Origin: Microbacterium ginsengisoli
Lineage (GTDB): Bacteria; Actinomycetota; Actinomycetes; Actinomycetales; Microbacteriaceae
Reading direction: 5' to 3'
Length of the DNA stretch: 64,000 nucleotides
Assembly (NCBI RefSeq): GCF_000956535.1
Contig: NZ_JYIY01000080.1
Span: forward strand, 248,001-312,000
The notes below the pieces were generated by a model. The model was not told the origin of the DNA and did no database searches. It was given only the letters and a program-made list of their open reading frames with translations. This document shows, in pieces, positions 1 through 8,493 of the stretch (position 1 is the stretch's first letter; every line of letters starts with the position of its first letter). The position numbers and the translations under genes were made by a program.

Positions 1-367
1 CCCCGGTCGTCGAGGTGACCGTCGACAGCGCGGTGGCGTCGAGCGTGCCGCGGCGCATGTCGGTGACCAGGCGCGATTGGCTGAGGGTCGTCGTGCCGTC
101 GGAGGTCGAGCCGTCGCCGCTGCCGAACTGGAAGCGGCCGTTGCTCGAATCGGTGGACGACCCGGGTTGACTCACTGCTCCGGTGACGGTCAGGTCGGTG
201 CCGACGCCGTAGACGGACGCGAGCGCTTGGCTCTGCGCGTCCTTGACGCCTGCGGCGAGCGAGTTCACGATGACGACGAGCGCGATGGCGATCGCGAGTC
301 CGGCCGCGACGATCGCCGTCTGCTTCTTGCGCCCACCGAGCTCGCGGCGCAGGTATCTCAGATACAT
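1..367 (-). CDS. ABC transporter permease, FtsX/MacB type (3' part outside window)
   Basis: Partial gene: the first 122 codons are present and the rest lies beyond the left edge. The protein starts MYLRYLRRELGGRKKQT, a short cytoplasmic basic segment, followed by one transmembrane helix (about residues 18-38, IVAAGLAIAIALVVIV) and then a Ser/Thr-rich extracytoplasmic stretch. This is the usual N-terminus of MacB/FtsX-type permeases that carry a periplasmic core domain after TM1. The ATG at 367 has a good AGGAG ribosome binding site 8-10 nt upstream. It is transcribed away from the two-component pair at 542-2793, and such pairs often control a neighbouring permease, so a regulatory link is plausible but not shown. 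Substrate unknown. Confidence 0.8.
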   Translation of the reverse strand, partial: MYLRYLRRELGGRKKQTAIVAAGLAIAIALVVIVNSLAAGVKDAQSQALASVYGVGTDLTVTGAVSQPGSSTDSSNGRFQFGSGDGSTSDGTTTLSQSRLVTDMRRGTLDATALSTVTSTTG

Positions 368-491
368 GTGGAAGGTCTCCTCTCGGGGTCTGTGTCCCGC
401 CTGGGACGGTAGGCACCGGGATGATGTGCGCGACATCTGTCGCCTATGTGCCGCCGATGAAGGGAGAGCCTTCCGAAACTCACAGCAGGGA

Positions 492-520
492 CATAGGATC
501 TGCCATAGTCGACTCATAGA
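492..520 (+). promoter_or_regulatory. Three CATAG direct repeats upstream of the response regulator
   Basis: CATAG occurs at 492, 504 and 515, that is, with 12 and 11 bp steps, about one helical turn each. OmpR/PhoB-type regulators bind tandem half-sites with 11-bp periodicity, so this is a candidate autoregulatory site for the regulator starting at 542. A possible -10 (CAGAAT, 529-534) lies 7 nt before that ATG. Confidence 0.4.
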
Positions 521-541
521 CAGGCGCGCAGAATCGGAGGT

Positions 542-1279
542 ATGACCACGCCCACCGTTGCACCCGCCCTCACCCGCGCCGACGGGACTCCCCCGCGTGT
601 GCTCGTCGTCGACGACGAGCAGATGCTCACCGATCTGCTGTCTATGGCTCTGCGCATGGAGGGCTGGGACGTGAAGTCCGCGGCATCCGGCTTCCAGGCG
701 CTGCAGGCGGCCCGCGACTTCGAGCCCGACGCCATGGTGCTCGACATCATGATGCCCGACCTCGACGGGATGTCGGTGCTGCACCGCCTGCGCCAGGCCG
801 GCAGTGATGTGCCGGTGCTGTTCCTCACGGCGAAGGATTCGGTCAGCGACCGGGTCGCCGGACTCACCGCCGGCGGCGACGACTACGTCACGAAGCCGTT
901 CAGCCTCGAGGAGGTCGTCGCGCGCCTTCGTGGTCTCATGCGTCGCGCCGGAACCGCCCAGGCGAGCGACGCCGAACCCATCCTGCGGGTCGGCGACCTG
1001 TCCCTCAACGAGGACAGCCACGAGGTCGAACGCGCGGGACGCGAGATCGAGCTGACCGCGACCGAGTTCGAGCTGCTGCGCTATCTCATGCGCAACCAGC
1101 GTCGCGTCGTGTCGAAGGCGCAGATCCTCGACCGCGTCTGGAACTACGACTTCGGCGGACGCTCCAGCGTCGTCGAGCTGTACATCTCGTACCTTCGCAA
1201 GAAGATCGACGCGGGCGAGACCCAGGCCCTTATCCACACGGTGCGCGGCGTGGGCTACATGATCAAAGCCTCGCAGTGA
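542..1279 (+). CDS. OmpR/PhoB-family response regulator
   Basis: 245 aa. The receiver domain spans residues about 19-130, with the acidic pair D24-D25, phospho-acceptor D68 (in VLDIMMPD), T96 and K118 (TKPF). A winged-helix DNA-binding domain follows at about 150-243 (LTATEFELLRYLMRN ... VVELYISYLRKKI ... GVGYM). The first 18 residues are an extra tail before the receiver. The kinase gene overlaps its 3' end by 4 bp (or 1 bp if the ATG at 1279 is used), so the two are translationally coupled. The ATG has GGAGG only 1 nt upstream, too close to act as a normal ribosome site; a -10-like CAGAAT 7 nt upstream suggests a leaderless transcript. It resembles the actinobacterial TcrA/PrrA/MprA group; signal unknown. 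Confidence 0.93.
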   Translation: MTTPTVAPALTRADGTPPRVLVVDDEQMLTDLLSMALRMEGWDVKSAASGFQALQAARDFEPDAMVLDIMMPDLDGMSVLHRLRQAGSDVPVLFLTAKDSVSDRVAGLTAGGDDYVTKPFSLEEVVARLRGLMRRAGTAQASDAEPILRVGDLSLNEDSHEVERAGREIELTATEFELLRYLMRNQRRVVSKAQILDRVWNYDFGGRSSVVELYISYLRKKIDAGETQALIHTVRGVGYMIKASQ

Positions 1280-2793
1280 TGGCCCGTTCCCCCCGGCAGT
1301 GGCTGCGACGCCGCTGGTCTCTGCAGACGCGCCTCATGGTCACAGTGATCGGCTTCGTCTCGGTTCTGCTGGTGGCGATCGGCTTCGCGACCGGTGCGAT
1401 CCTGAACCACATCCTGCAGGACAACCTCACCGCGCGCCTCACGAACGAGATGCAGCTGCTGCGGGTCGATCAGACCTCGACCGCGGCCGAGATCCTCACC
1501 GGCGGACGCCAGGAGGCCGGCTTCCTCCTGGTGGTGCAGAACTTCTCTAACGGGCCGACGTCACCCCAGACCGTGACCGGCGCCTACGTCGGCAGCGACC
1601 TCACCGTGCACACGATGACCTCGGCCGACCAGTCCGCGCTCATCGCGGACCTGCGCACACCGGGCGATCCCGACAGCGGCGCGGTGACCGAGGCGACCGC
1701 GGGAACGCTGGGCAAGTACCGCCTGATGGCGGCGACGGCGCCCGGAGGCACCTACGTCATCATCGGCATCCCGACATCGACGCTCACCCAGACCGTCACC
1801 CCCATCCTCACGACGGTGGCCGGGGTGACGGTGGGCGGCCTCCTGCTGCTCGCCATCATCCTGACCTTCGTGATCCGGCGCAGCTTCGCTCCGCTGCGTG
1901 CCGTCGCCGACACCGCCACGCGCGTCGCCGCGCTCCCGCTCTCCGAGGGTGACGTGTCGATCTCTGAACGCGTGCCGAACGGGCAGACCGACGACACGAC
2001 CGAGATCGGGCGCGTGGGACTCGCCCTGAACACGCTGCTCGATCACGTCGACGAGTCCCTGGCCGCGCGCCATCGCAACGAGGAGCGGATGCGGCAGTTC
2101 GTCGCCGACGCGAGCCACGAGCTGCGCACACCCCTCGCCTCCATCCGCGGCTATTCGGAGCTGTCGCTGCGCGCGATGCGTCAGGCACCGGCGATGGCGA
2201 TCGAGAACACCGAGCAGGCGCTGGAGCGCATCCAGGCGCAGTCGCTGCGCATGTCGGCCCTCGTCGAGGACCTGCTGCTCCTGGCGCGCCTGGAAGAGGG
2301 CCAGGAACTCGTCTACAGCGGCGTCGACCTCACCCGGGTCACCGTCGAGGCGCTCGGCGACGTACAGCACACCGGACCCGATCACACCTGGGTGATGGAT
2401 GTCGCGGCGGAGCCCATCGTCGTCGCCGGCGACGCCGCGCGGCTCAGCCAGGTGATCGTCAACCTGCTCGCCAACGCGCGCACCCACACCCCGGCGGGCA
2501 CCACGGTGACCTTGACCCTCCAGCAGCAGGGTGGCGAGGCGGTGCTGTCCGTGCACGACGACGGTCCGGGCATCGCCCCGGAGATCGCCGACGAGCTGTT
2601 CGAGCGTTTCGCGCGCGCCGATTCCTCACGCGCCCGCCGCACCGGCGGCACCGGGCTCGGCCTCTCGATCGCCCGCGCCATCGTGCACGCGCATCACGGC
2701 TCCATCGTGGTGTCGTCGAAGCCGGGCGACACCACGTTCACCGTGCGTCTCCCCGCTCGTCCCGAGCAGATCGCCCGCGCCGACGCCGCGTGA
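1276..2793 (+). CDS. Sensor histidine kinase (HAMP, HisKA, HATPase_c)
   Basis: 505 aa from the GTG at 1276. TM1 lies at about residues 19-45, an extracytoplasmic sensor region of roughly 125 residues follows, TM2 at about 173-200, then HAMP, the dimerisation helix with His281 (DASHELRTPLASIRGYSEL) and the ATPase domain with N box (NLLANARTHTP), G1 (DDGPGIA) and G2 (GGTGLGLSIA). It is the cognate kinase of the regulator at 542-1279, which it overlaps. Starts at GTG 1276 (GTGA overlap) and ATG 1279 are both possible and change only one residue. The sensor region has no recognisable ligand fold. Confidence 0.93.
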   Translation: MMARSPRQWLRRRWSLQTRLMVTVIGFVSVLLVAIGFATGAILNHILQDNLTARLTNEMQLLRVDQTSTAAEILTGGRQEAGFLLVVQNFSNGPTSPQTVTGAYVGSDLTVHTMTSADQSALIADLRTPGDPDSGAVTEATAGTLGKYRLMAATAPGGTYVIIGIPTSTLTQTVTPILTTVAGVTVGGLLLLAIILTFVIRRSFAPLRAVADTATRVAALPLSEGDVSISERVPNGQTDDTTEIGRVGLALNTLLDHVDESLAARHRNEERMRQFVADASHELRTPLASIRGYSELSLRAMRQAPAMAIENTEQALERIQAQSLRMSALVEDLLLLARLEEGQELVYSGVDLTRVTVEALGDVQHTGPDHTWVMDVAAEPIVVAGDAARLSQVIVNLLANARTHTPAGTTVTLTLQQQGGEAVLSVHDDGPGIAPEIADELFERFARADSSRARRTGGTGLGLSIARAIVHAHHGSIVVSSKPGDTTFTVRLPARPEQIARADAA

Positions 2794-2829
2794 GCCGGGC
2801 GGGTGGGCTCCTCCGCGCCCGCCCGCTCA
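2792..2829. terminator. Hairpin between convergent genes
   Basis: A GC-rich inverted repeat (GAGC...GGGCGGG pairing with CCCGCCC...GCTC, one bulge) covers the kinase stop codon and the stop of the convergent oxidoreductase. It has no clear U-tract, so it is a probable bidirectional terminator only. Confidence 0.4.
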
Positions 2830-4383
2830 GTAGCCGCTGAAGGCGTCGGTCGCGACCGACTTCGCGCTCGCGAGCGCCGGCGCGAGGTCGGCGATCAGCG
2901 CCGCCGGGCCGGAGATGTACGCGTGGCGCGCGGACAGATCGGGAACGGCGCTGCGGAGAGCCGCGGCATCCAATCGGGATCCGCCAGCCCAGCGCCAGCC
3001 CGCCGGAAGCGCGCCCGGGTCTTCTCGGGTGAACACCACGACCGGGACGCCGGTGCGCGCGAGCTCGTCGCGGAACACGACGTCATCGGCGCCTGCGGCG
3101 ACGTAGACGAGCACCGTGTCGCGCGCGATGCCTGCGAGGTGGTCGTGGCGCAGCTGCGACACGAACGGCGTCACCCCGATCCCCGCCGCGACCAGGAGGA
3201 CGGGGGCCGGCGTGCGTGGCAGCACGAAGTCGCCCCAGACGCCGGTGGCGGCGAGCACGTCTCCCGGCTCGACCTCGGCGAGAGCGCGCTTGTAGGAGCT
3301 CTGCGCTCCCCGACCGTCGCGGAACGCGATGCGCACCTCGGGAAGGTCCTCGGGAGCGGACACGATGCTGAACTCGCGGCGGGTGCCACGGGCGTCCGGT
3401 CGCCGATGCGGCACGTCGAGCTCGAGGTACTGCCCCGCCTCGAACCGGAAGCGCCGCTTCGCGCGGAAGGTGAGCGCGGCGAGGGTCGGGGCGAGCTGCT
3501 CGCGGGAGACCAGGGTGAGCCGCACCGCCTGACGCAGCGCGAACGCGAAGGCGACGAGGTTGGCGATGACGAGCGCCCGCTCCTGGCCGAGGGTGATCTC
3601 ACCGAGCGGGATCGGCCAGCCGGCCAGCACACCCGCGACCGCGGCGACCGCGAACTGCTGCCACCGGCGTGGCGGAAGGGTCAGGGGCTCGGACAGCATG
3701 AACGCGCCGAGGAAGAGGAACGGGCTCTGCAGCAGCGCGAACTGCAGCGCCGTACCGAGGTCGAAGGCGAAGCCGGCGGCGGCATACTGCACGGCCTGGC
3801 GCACGACCGAGACCCCGACGGCGAGCACCAGGAACAGCAGCACGACCCGAACCTTCTCGGTGCGCCAGACGACGGCAAGGCCGAACAGCGCCACCGGCAG
3901 CGCGAGCGCGGGCGCTCCCACCCACCAGCCGGAGGCGCCGAGCGCCGGCACGGCGATGCCGAGCAGTGTCAGCACTGTCGCCCCGGCTGCGGCCGGGTTG
4001 AGCACGTGACGTCCCCGCCACACGAGCACGTACTTGGATGCCGCGGCCACCGCGCCCGCGATCGCGATGCCGCCGAGTCCCGCCGGGTCGAGTGTCGGCC
4101 AGAGCACGAACAGCAGGATGCCGGCCGTGATGAGCGACGACTCGATGCGACCACCGAGGCGCAGCAGGCGCTGGGCCGCGGCATCCGTCGCGACGCACAC
4201 GACCACCAGCACCGCTGCCGTCGCGGCGAGCTCGCCTGGGGTCGGGCCGACGAGCCCGGCGAACGACAGCGCCAGCGAGATCACCGCGAGCGCGGCGAGG
4301 GAGAGCAGCACGAGTCGGTACATCGACACGCGCCCCAGCACCGCGAACACCCGGTTCCAGAGCGCGGAGAGCTGAGCGTTCAT
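2827..4383 (-). CDS. RnfD/NqrB-like membrane domain fused to ferredoxin-NAD(P)H reductase module
   Basis: 518 aa. Residues 1 to about 260 hold 8-10 hydrophobic helices, including an LNPAAAGA segment like the conserved NPAA of NqrB/RnfD. Residues about 262-360 form an FAD-binding FR-type barrel (FEAGQYLELDVP, RREFSIVSAPED), followed by a NAD(P) domain (LVAAGIGVTPFVSQL). Third gene of an operon with the FMN-binding lipoprotein and ApbE: its ATG lies 11 bp after the apbE stop with an AAGGGG ribosome site. A longer in-frame extension to 4560 has no protein-like sequence and overlaps apbE. Inferred role: oxidise cytosolic NAD(P)H and pass electrons through the membrane to the extracytoplasmic flavoprotein. 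Direction and acceptor are unknown. Confidence 0.85.
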   Translation of the reverse strand: MNAQLSALWNRVFAVLGRVSMYRLVLLSLAALAVISLALSFAGLVGPTPGELAATAAVLVVVCVATDAAAQRLLRLGGRIESSLITAGILLFVLWPTLDPAGLGGIAIAGAVAAASKYVLVWRGRHVLNPAAAGATVLTLLGIAVPALGASGWWVGAPALALPVALFGLAVVWRTEKVRVVLLFLVLAVGVSVVRQAVQYAAAGFAFDLGTALQFALLQSPFLFLGAFMLSEPLTLPPRRWQQFAVAAVAGVLAGWPIPLGEITLGQERALVIANLVAFAFALRQAVRLTLVSREQLAPTLAALTFRAKRRFRFEAGQYLELDVPHRRPDARGTRREFSIVSAPEDLPEVRIAFRDGRGAQSSYKRALAEVEPGDVLAATGVWGDFVLPRTPAPVLLVAAGIGVTPFVSQLRHDHLAGIARDTVLVYVAAGADDVVFRDELARTGVPVVVFTREDPGALPAGWRWAGGSRLDAAALRSAVPDLSARHAYISGPAALIADLAPALASAKSVATDAFSGY

Positions 4384-4394
4384 CGGAGCCCCTT

Positions 4395-5252
4395 TCAGAA
4401 GAACAGGTCGACGGGCGCGTCGGGTGACCACTCGACCTGACCGTCGGTCGTCATGCGCACCCAGTGCGCGTCGAGGGATGCCGCGGCCCGCGGCCCCTCG
4501 TCGAAGAACAGCACGGTGGCGGCAGCATCCGCCGTCATCGCATCGGAGGCGATCGCCCACGTCGCCGCGACCGTGCGCACCGGTTCGCCGGTGCGTGCAT
4601 CGAGCACGTGGTGCAGGCCGTCACCCCACGCCCGACGGTTCACCGCAGAGGCGCACAGCGCCCCGGACGCGACTGTCGCCACCCCGATCGCGCGGGACGG
4701 GTCGTAGGGGTGCTCGAGGCCGATGCGCTCGGTCACGCCGTACACGGCGATGTCGCCGCTGGCGTCGACGACGTGCGTGTCATGGGTCTCGGCGAGCGCG
4801 GCCGACACCCGGTCGACGAGACGCCCCTTGCCGATGGCGCCCACATCGATCACGGCGGGCGCGTCGAGCGAGAGCGTGTCGTCGTGCCAGTGCAGGATGT
4901 CGCGCCACGCGGCCGGAGCGGGCATCGCCCCGCCCGCGACGAACGAATAGGCGGGGTCGTAGCCGAGGGCGTCGAGAGAACGGCCCACGAGCGGGTTCAC
5001 CGCTCCCCCGGTCTCGTCCGAGAGCCGGGCGTACAGGTCGAGCATCGAGGCGCCGTCCGCAGGGAGCGGCGCCGAACCCCCCGCCGACAGGCGCGCGACG
5101 AGCGAGTCCGACCGGAAGCGGGACCACTGCTCGTCGAACTGCGCGACGAGCTCCCCGACCCTCGTGCGCACCCGCCCGGAGACCGGAGCCTCGGTCTCGA
5201 CCGCCCACCGGGTGCCGATCGCGTCGAACTCCCAACGGGCGGAGAAGGTCAC
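4395..5252 (-). CDS. apbE: FAD:protein FMN transferase (ApbE family)
   Basis: 285 aa. ApbE enzymes cleave FAD and attach FMN through a phosphoester to Thr/Ser of extracytoplasmic flavoproteins. Conserved segments are present: IDVGAIGKGRLVD (metal/FAD site), ASGDIAVYG, LHHVLDARTGEP and SDAMTADAAATVL. There is no signal peptide or lipobox, so it is probably cytoplasmic or exported by an unrecognised route, whereas many homologues are lipoproteins. The GTG start overlaps the stop of the FMN-binding lipoprotein gene by 4 bp. The neighbouring FMN-binding protein is its obvious substrate. Confidence 0.93.
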   Translation of the reverse strand: MTFSARWEFDAIGTRWAVETEAPVSGRVRTRVGELVAQFDEQWSRFRSDSLVARLSAGGSAPLPADGASMLDLYARLSDETGGAVNPLVGRSLDALGYDPAYSFVAGGAMPAPAAWRDILHWHDDTLSLDAPAVIDVGAIGKGRLVDRVSAALAETHDTHVVDASGDIAVYGVTERIGLEHPYDPSRAIGVATVASGALCASAVNRRAWGDGLHHVLDARTGEPVRTVAATWAIASDAMTADAAATVLFFDEGPRAAASLDAHWVRMTTDGQVEWSPDAPVDLFF

Positions 5253-5722
5253 GCCGCCGCTTCGGTCTTGATCTCGGCGATCGCCTTGTTGAAGCCGCCG
5301 CTGGTCAGCGAGGAGCCCGCGACACGGCTCACCGAGATGCTGTCGATGCTCTTGCCGACGACCTCGGCGGAGATCCCGCCGATGAACTGCGACTGGTACT
5401 GCTGCGACTCGCGGGCCTGCGGGTTGCCGGTGACTTCGACGCTCTCGATCACACCGGACGCGAGCGTGACGGTGACGTCGATCGTCTCGACCGACTCGGG
5501 AGTCTGGTAGGAGCCCGTCGCGCTGAACGTGCCGTCCTTGTAGGAGCCCGAGGACGTCGATCCCGACGAGGTCGACGAGCCGCTGGTGCCGGACTGCGAG
5601 CCGGAGCCCGTGGTCGAGGTCGTCGAGGTCGTGGAGCAGCCGGCGAGCACGGCGATGCCGGCGATGCCGAGCAGGGCTGCGGAGGTGCGGACGGTGCGGG
5701 GTACGGCAGTGGTGCGGATCAT
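5249..5722 (-). CDS. FMN-binding domain lipoprotein
   Basis: 157 aa. Signal peptide at residues 1 to about 30 ends in a lipobox (IAVLAGC, lipidated Cys), then a Ser/Thr/Gly linker to about 60, then an FMN_bind domain (TIDVTVTLASGVIESVEVTGNP ...). The flavinylation motif, usually D-x-x-[ST]-G-A-[TS], reads S-R-V-A-G-S-S at residues 132-138, so the predicted acceptor is Ser138 and the upstream Asp is replaced. First gene of the flavin operon; ATG at 5722 with AGGAGG 6 nt upstream. It likely sits on the outer face of the membrane as a one-flavin electron carrier. The non-canonical acceptor is the main doubt. Confidence 0.87.
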   Translation of the reverse strand: MIRTTAVPRTVRTSAALLGIAGIAVLAGCSTTSTTSTTGSGSQSGTSGSSTSSGSTSSGSYKDGTFSATGSYQTPESVETIDVTVTLASGVIESVEVTGNPQARESQQYQSQFIGGISAEVVGKSIDSISVSRVAGSSLTSGGFNKAIAEIKTEAAA

Positions 5723-5752
5723 GAAGGTCCTCCTGCGTCGGTTCCGGGGGCC

Positions 5753-5768
5753 GCCCGGAGCTCCGGGC
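5753..5768. repeat. 16-nt perfect palindrome in the flavin operon leader
   Basis: GCCCGGAGCTCCGGGC lies in the 131-bp gap between the lipoprotein gene (start 5722) and the prs stop (5854). It could form a leader hairpin 30 nt before the start or end prs transcription. The rest of the gap holds nothing recognisable; no known riboswitch pattern was seen. Confidence 0.35.
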
Positions 5769-5853
5769 TCATCCATCCTTGCGAATGAATCTGGACGATC
5801 GTGCAGAACGGGCAACCGGTTGTGGGTGACGCGGGCCCGCGGCATCCGCCCGG

Positions 5854-6888
5854 TCAGGCAGCCCCGTCGAACATGCTCGTGACGGAGCCGTCCTCGAACA
5901 CCTCGTGGATCGCGCGGGCGAGCAGCGGCGAGATCGGCAGGATCGTGAGCCCCGGGAACCGCTTCTCGGGGGCGAGCGGGATCGAATCGGTGACCACGAC
6001 CTCGTCGATCGACGAGTCCTGCAGCCGGGTGGTCGCGGGATCGCTGAAGACCGCGTGGGTCGCTGCGACGATGACGCGGCGCGCGCCGTTCGCCTTGAGC
6101 GCCTGGGCGGCCTTCACGATCGTGCCGCCGGTGTCGATCATGTCGTCGACGAGGAGACACACACGGCCGTCGACCCGGCCGACGATCTCGTTGACCGTGA
6201 CCTGGTTCGCGACATTCGGGTCGCGGCGTTTGTGGATGATCGCGAGGGGTGCGTCGAGGCTGTCCGACCATGTGTCGGCGACCCGCACGCGACCGGTGTC
6301 GGGAGAGACGACGGTCAGCAGCTCGCGGTCCTCGGGGCTCAGCGTGGTGTGGAAGTGCTCGAGCAGCACGGGCTTGGCGAAGAGGTGGTCGACGGGGCCG
6401 TCGAAGAAGCCCTGGATCTGCGCGGCGTGCAGGTCCACGCTCATGACGCGGTCGGCGCCGGCGGTCTTCATGAGGTCGGCGACCAGGCGCGCCGAGATTG
6501 GCTCACGCCCGCGCCCCTTCTTGTCCTGACGGGAGTAGGGGTAGTACGGCGCCACCACCGTGATGCGCTTCGCCGAGGCGCGCTTGGCGGCGTCGAGCAT
6601 GATGAGCAGCTCCATGAGCCACTCGTTGACCGGCGGGCCGAAGGACTGCAGTAGGAACACGTCGCACCCACGGATCGAGACCTCGAACCGCGTCAGCATC
6701 TCGCCCGACGCGAATGTGCGGTACTCGGTCGGCACGAGCTCGGTGCCGAGCTCAGCGGCGACGGCGGCGGCGAGCTCGGGGTGCGAGCTGCCGGTGGCGA
6801 CGACGAGTCGCTTCTTGGTCTTGGCGACCAGCCCCGGCGCTATGCCGCGTTCCCGATCAAGATCGACCGTCTTGTCCTTGCGCGCCAT
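5854..6888 (-). CDS. prs: Ribose-phosphate pyrophosphokinase
   Basis: 344 aa. Makes PRPP from ribose 5-phosphate and ATP for nucleotide, His and Trp synthesis. Seen: the ATP-side motif YYPYSRQDKKGRGREPIS, DLHAAQIQGFF, and the PRPP loop LLVDDMIDTGGTIVKAA. The N-terminus (MARKDKTVDLDRERG...) is some 25 residues longer than E. coli Prs before the conserved KKRLVVATGSSHPELA segment. The ATG at 6888 lies inside the 3' end of glmU (32-bp overlap in another frame), the common actinobacterial glmU-prs arrangement. Confidence 0.95.
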   Translation of the reverse strand: MARKDKTVDLDRERGIAPGLVAKTKKRLVVATGSSHPELAAAVAAELGTELVPTEYRTFASGEMLTRFEVSIRGCDVFLLQSFGPPVNEWLMELLIMLDAAKRASAKRITVVAPYYPYSRQDKKGRGREPISARLVADLMKTAGADRVMSVDLHAAQIQGFFDGPVDHLFAKPVLLEHFHTTLSPEDRELLTVVSPDTGRVRVADTWSDSLDAPLAIIHKRRDPNVANQVTVNEIVGRVDGRVCLLVDDMIDTGGTIVKAAQALKANGARRVIVAATHAVFSDPATTRLQDSSIDEVVVTDSIPLAPEKRFPGLTILPISPLLARAIHEVFEDGSVTSMFDGAA

Positions 6889-8332
6889 CGTCTGCCTTCT
6901 GTGCCTGGCGGGCCCGCTCCGCGACCTGCGCGGCCTGGGTGCCCGAGCGATTCTTCTCGACCCACCCCTCGATGTTGCGCTGAGGGGCGACGCTGAGGGC
7001 CAGGGCGCCGGCCGGGACGTCCTTGCGGATGACGGCGCCGGCTCCGGTCTTCGCGCCATCACCGATCCTAACGGGCGCGACGAAGACGTTGTGCGAGCCC
7101 GAGTGCACCTCGTCGCCGATCTCCGTGCGGTGCTTGACCAGATCGTCGTAGTTCGCTGTGATCGCGCCCGCCCCGAGGTTCACGCCGCGCCCGATCGTCG
7201 TGTCGCCGATGTACGACAGGTGGGGCACCTTGCTGTCCTCGCCGATCGTGGAGTTCTTCACCTCCACGAACGTGCCCACCTTCGCTCCGCGGGACAGCTC
7301 CGCTCCCGGACGCAGATAGGCGAACGGACCCACGTTGGCCTTCTCGCCGATGACCGCGAGCGTCGCATCCGAACGACGAACGGTCGCCCCGGCGCCGACC
7401 TCGCAGTCCACGAGACTCGTGTCGGGACCGATGATCGCCCCCTCGCCGATCGTCGTCGCCCGCAGCACGAGCGTGTTCGGCAGCAGGGTCACATCGGGGG
7501 CGAGCGTCGCGGTGACATCGATCCACGTCGTCGCCGGATCGAGCACGTTCACACCGTCGAGCTGCCATCGGCGCACCGTGCGCGCGTTGAGCGTGCGCGC
7601 CGCATCCGACAGCTGCACGCGGTCGTTGATGCCGAGGGCCGTGGATGCATCGGGGGCACCGTACGCCGCTACCCGCTCCCCCGCAGCGCACGCGAGGGCG
7701 ACGACGTCGGTGAGGTACCGCTCACCCTGCGCGTTGGCAGCCGTGAGGCCCGGCAGATGGGCGCGCAGCGTCGCGGCGCGGACGACATAGACACCGGCGT
7801 TGATCTCGGTGATCGCGAGCTCGGCGGCCGCCGCATCCTTCTGCTCGACGATGCGCTCGAGACCACCCCCGGCGCCGCGCACGATGCGCCCATAGCCGGT
7901 CGGGTCGTCGACCTGGGCCGAGAGCACCGACACCGCGGCATCCGCCAGCCGATGCGAGGTCACGAACCCCGCGAGCACCGGCGCTTCGAGCAGCGGCACG
8001 TCGCCGGAGAGCACGAGCACATCGCCGTCGAAGTCATCGAGCGCATCAACGGCGAGCTCGGCCGCGCGCCCCGTGCCCGGGATGTCGTCCTGATCGACGA
8101 CCTGCACGCCCGGCAGCGCGTCGAGCGCCGCCGCGGCGACGAGGTCGCGCTCATGCCGCACCACCACCACGACCCGGTCGGGCTCCAGCTCGATCGCCGT
8201 CGAGAGCACATGCGCGAGCAGCGACCGCCCGCCCAGCTGATGGAGCACCTTCGGCAGCGACGACTTCATGCGGGTGCCCTGGCCGGCGGCGAGGATGACG
8301 ACGGCGAGGCCGGTGGCGTTCTGCTCGTTCAT
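6857..8332 (-). CDS. glmU: Bifunctional GlmU (GlcN-1-P acetyltransferase / GlcNAc-1-P uridyltransferase)
   Basis: 491 aa. The N-terminal pyrophosphorylase domain begins VVILAAGQGTRMKSSLPKV and includes LSGDVPLL and GYGRIVR; the C-terminal left-handed beta helix carries hexapeptide repeats with acetyltransferase residues (VKNSTIGEDSKVPHLSYIGD, GAGAITANYDD). Makes UDP-GlcNAc for the cell wall. The ATG at 8332 lies 1 nt after the 3' end of tRNA-Gln, so the only purine-rich sequence upstream is the tRNA acceptor strand itself; processing of the tRNA would leave an almost leaderless message. The C-terminal tail (QKADDGAQGQDGRS) is polar and not conserved. Confidence 0.95.
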   Translation of the reverse strand: MNEQNATGLAVVILAAGQGTRMKSSLPKVLHQLGGRSLLAHVLSTAIELEPDRVVVVVRHERDLVAAAALDALPGVQVVDQDDIPGTGRAAELAVDALDDFDGDVLVLSGDVPLLEAPVLAGFVTSHRLADAAVSVLSAQVDDPTGYGRIVRGAGGGLERIVEQKDAAAAELAITEINAGVYVVRAATLRAHLPGLTAANAQGERYLTDVVALACAAGERVAAYGAPDASTALGINDRVQLSDAARTLNARTVRRWQLDGVNVLDPATTWIDVTATLAPDVTLLPNTLVLRATTIGEGAIIGPDTSLVDCEVGAGATVRRSDATLAVIGEKANVGPFAYLRPGAELSRGAKVGTFVEVKNSTIGEDSKVPHLSYIGDTTIGRGVNLGAGAITANYDDLVKHRTEIGDEVHSGSHNVFVAPVRIGDGAKTGAGAVIRKDVPAGALALSVAPQRNIEGWVEKNRSGTQAAQVAERARQAQKADDGAQGQDGRS

Positions 8333-8333
8333 G

Positions 8334-8405
8334 CTCCGCCGCCAGGACTCGAACCTGAACCTCACAGCTCCAAAGGCTGTCGTGCTGCCATTACACCACG
8401 GCGGA
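8334..8405 (-). tRNA. tRNA-Gln (anticodon TTG)
   Basis: 72 nt on the minus strand. The acceptor stem TCCGCCG pairs with CGGCGGA, the discriminator is G (usual for Gln), the T arm is CAGG-TTCGAGT-CCTG and the anticodon loop CTTTGGA gives TTG. CCA is not encoded. glmU follows immediately. Confidence 0.95.
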
Positions 8406-8493
8406 CCGGCCCGCCCACGGCCTGCGCCGTCGGGAACCGCCCCCAAGTCTGCCACCTCGCCGCCCCGCGCCCGGGACCGGAGACGCGGCGCGC

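Noticed and set aside
2803-4440. 545-codon open frame antisense to the membrane oxidoreductase
   Set aside because: Charged, repetitive composition and no family match; the minus-strand gene has clear FAD and NAD motifs.
5723-5853. FMN riboswitch before the flavin cassette
   Set aside because: The leader has a palindrome but none of the conserved FMN-aptamer segments, and it is too short.
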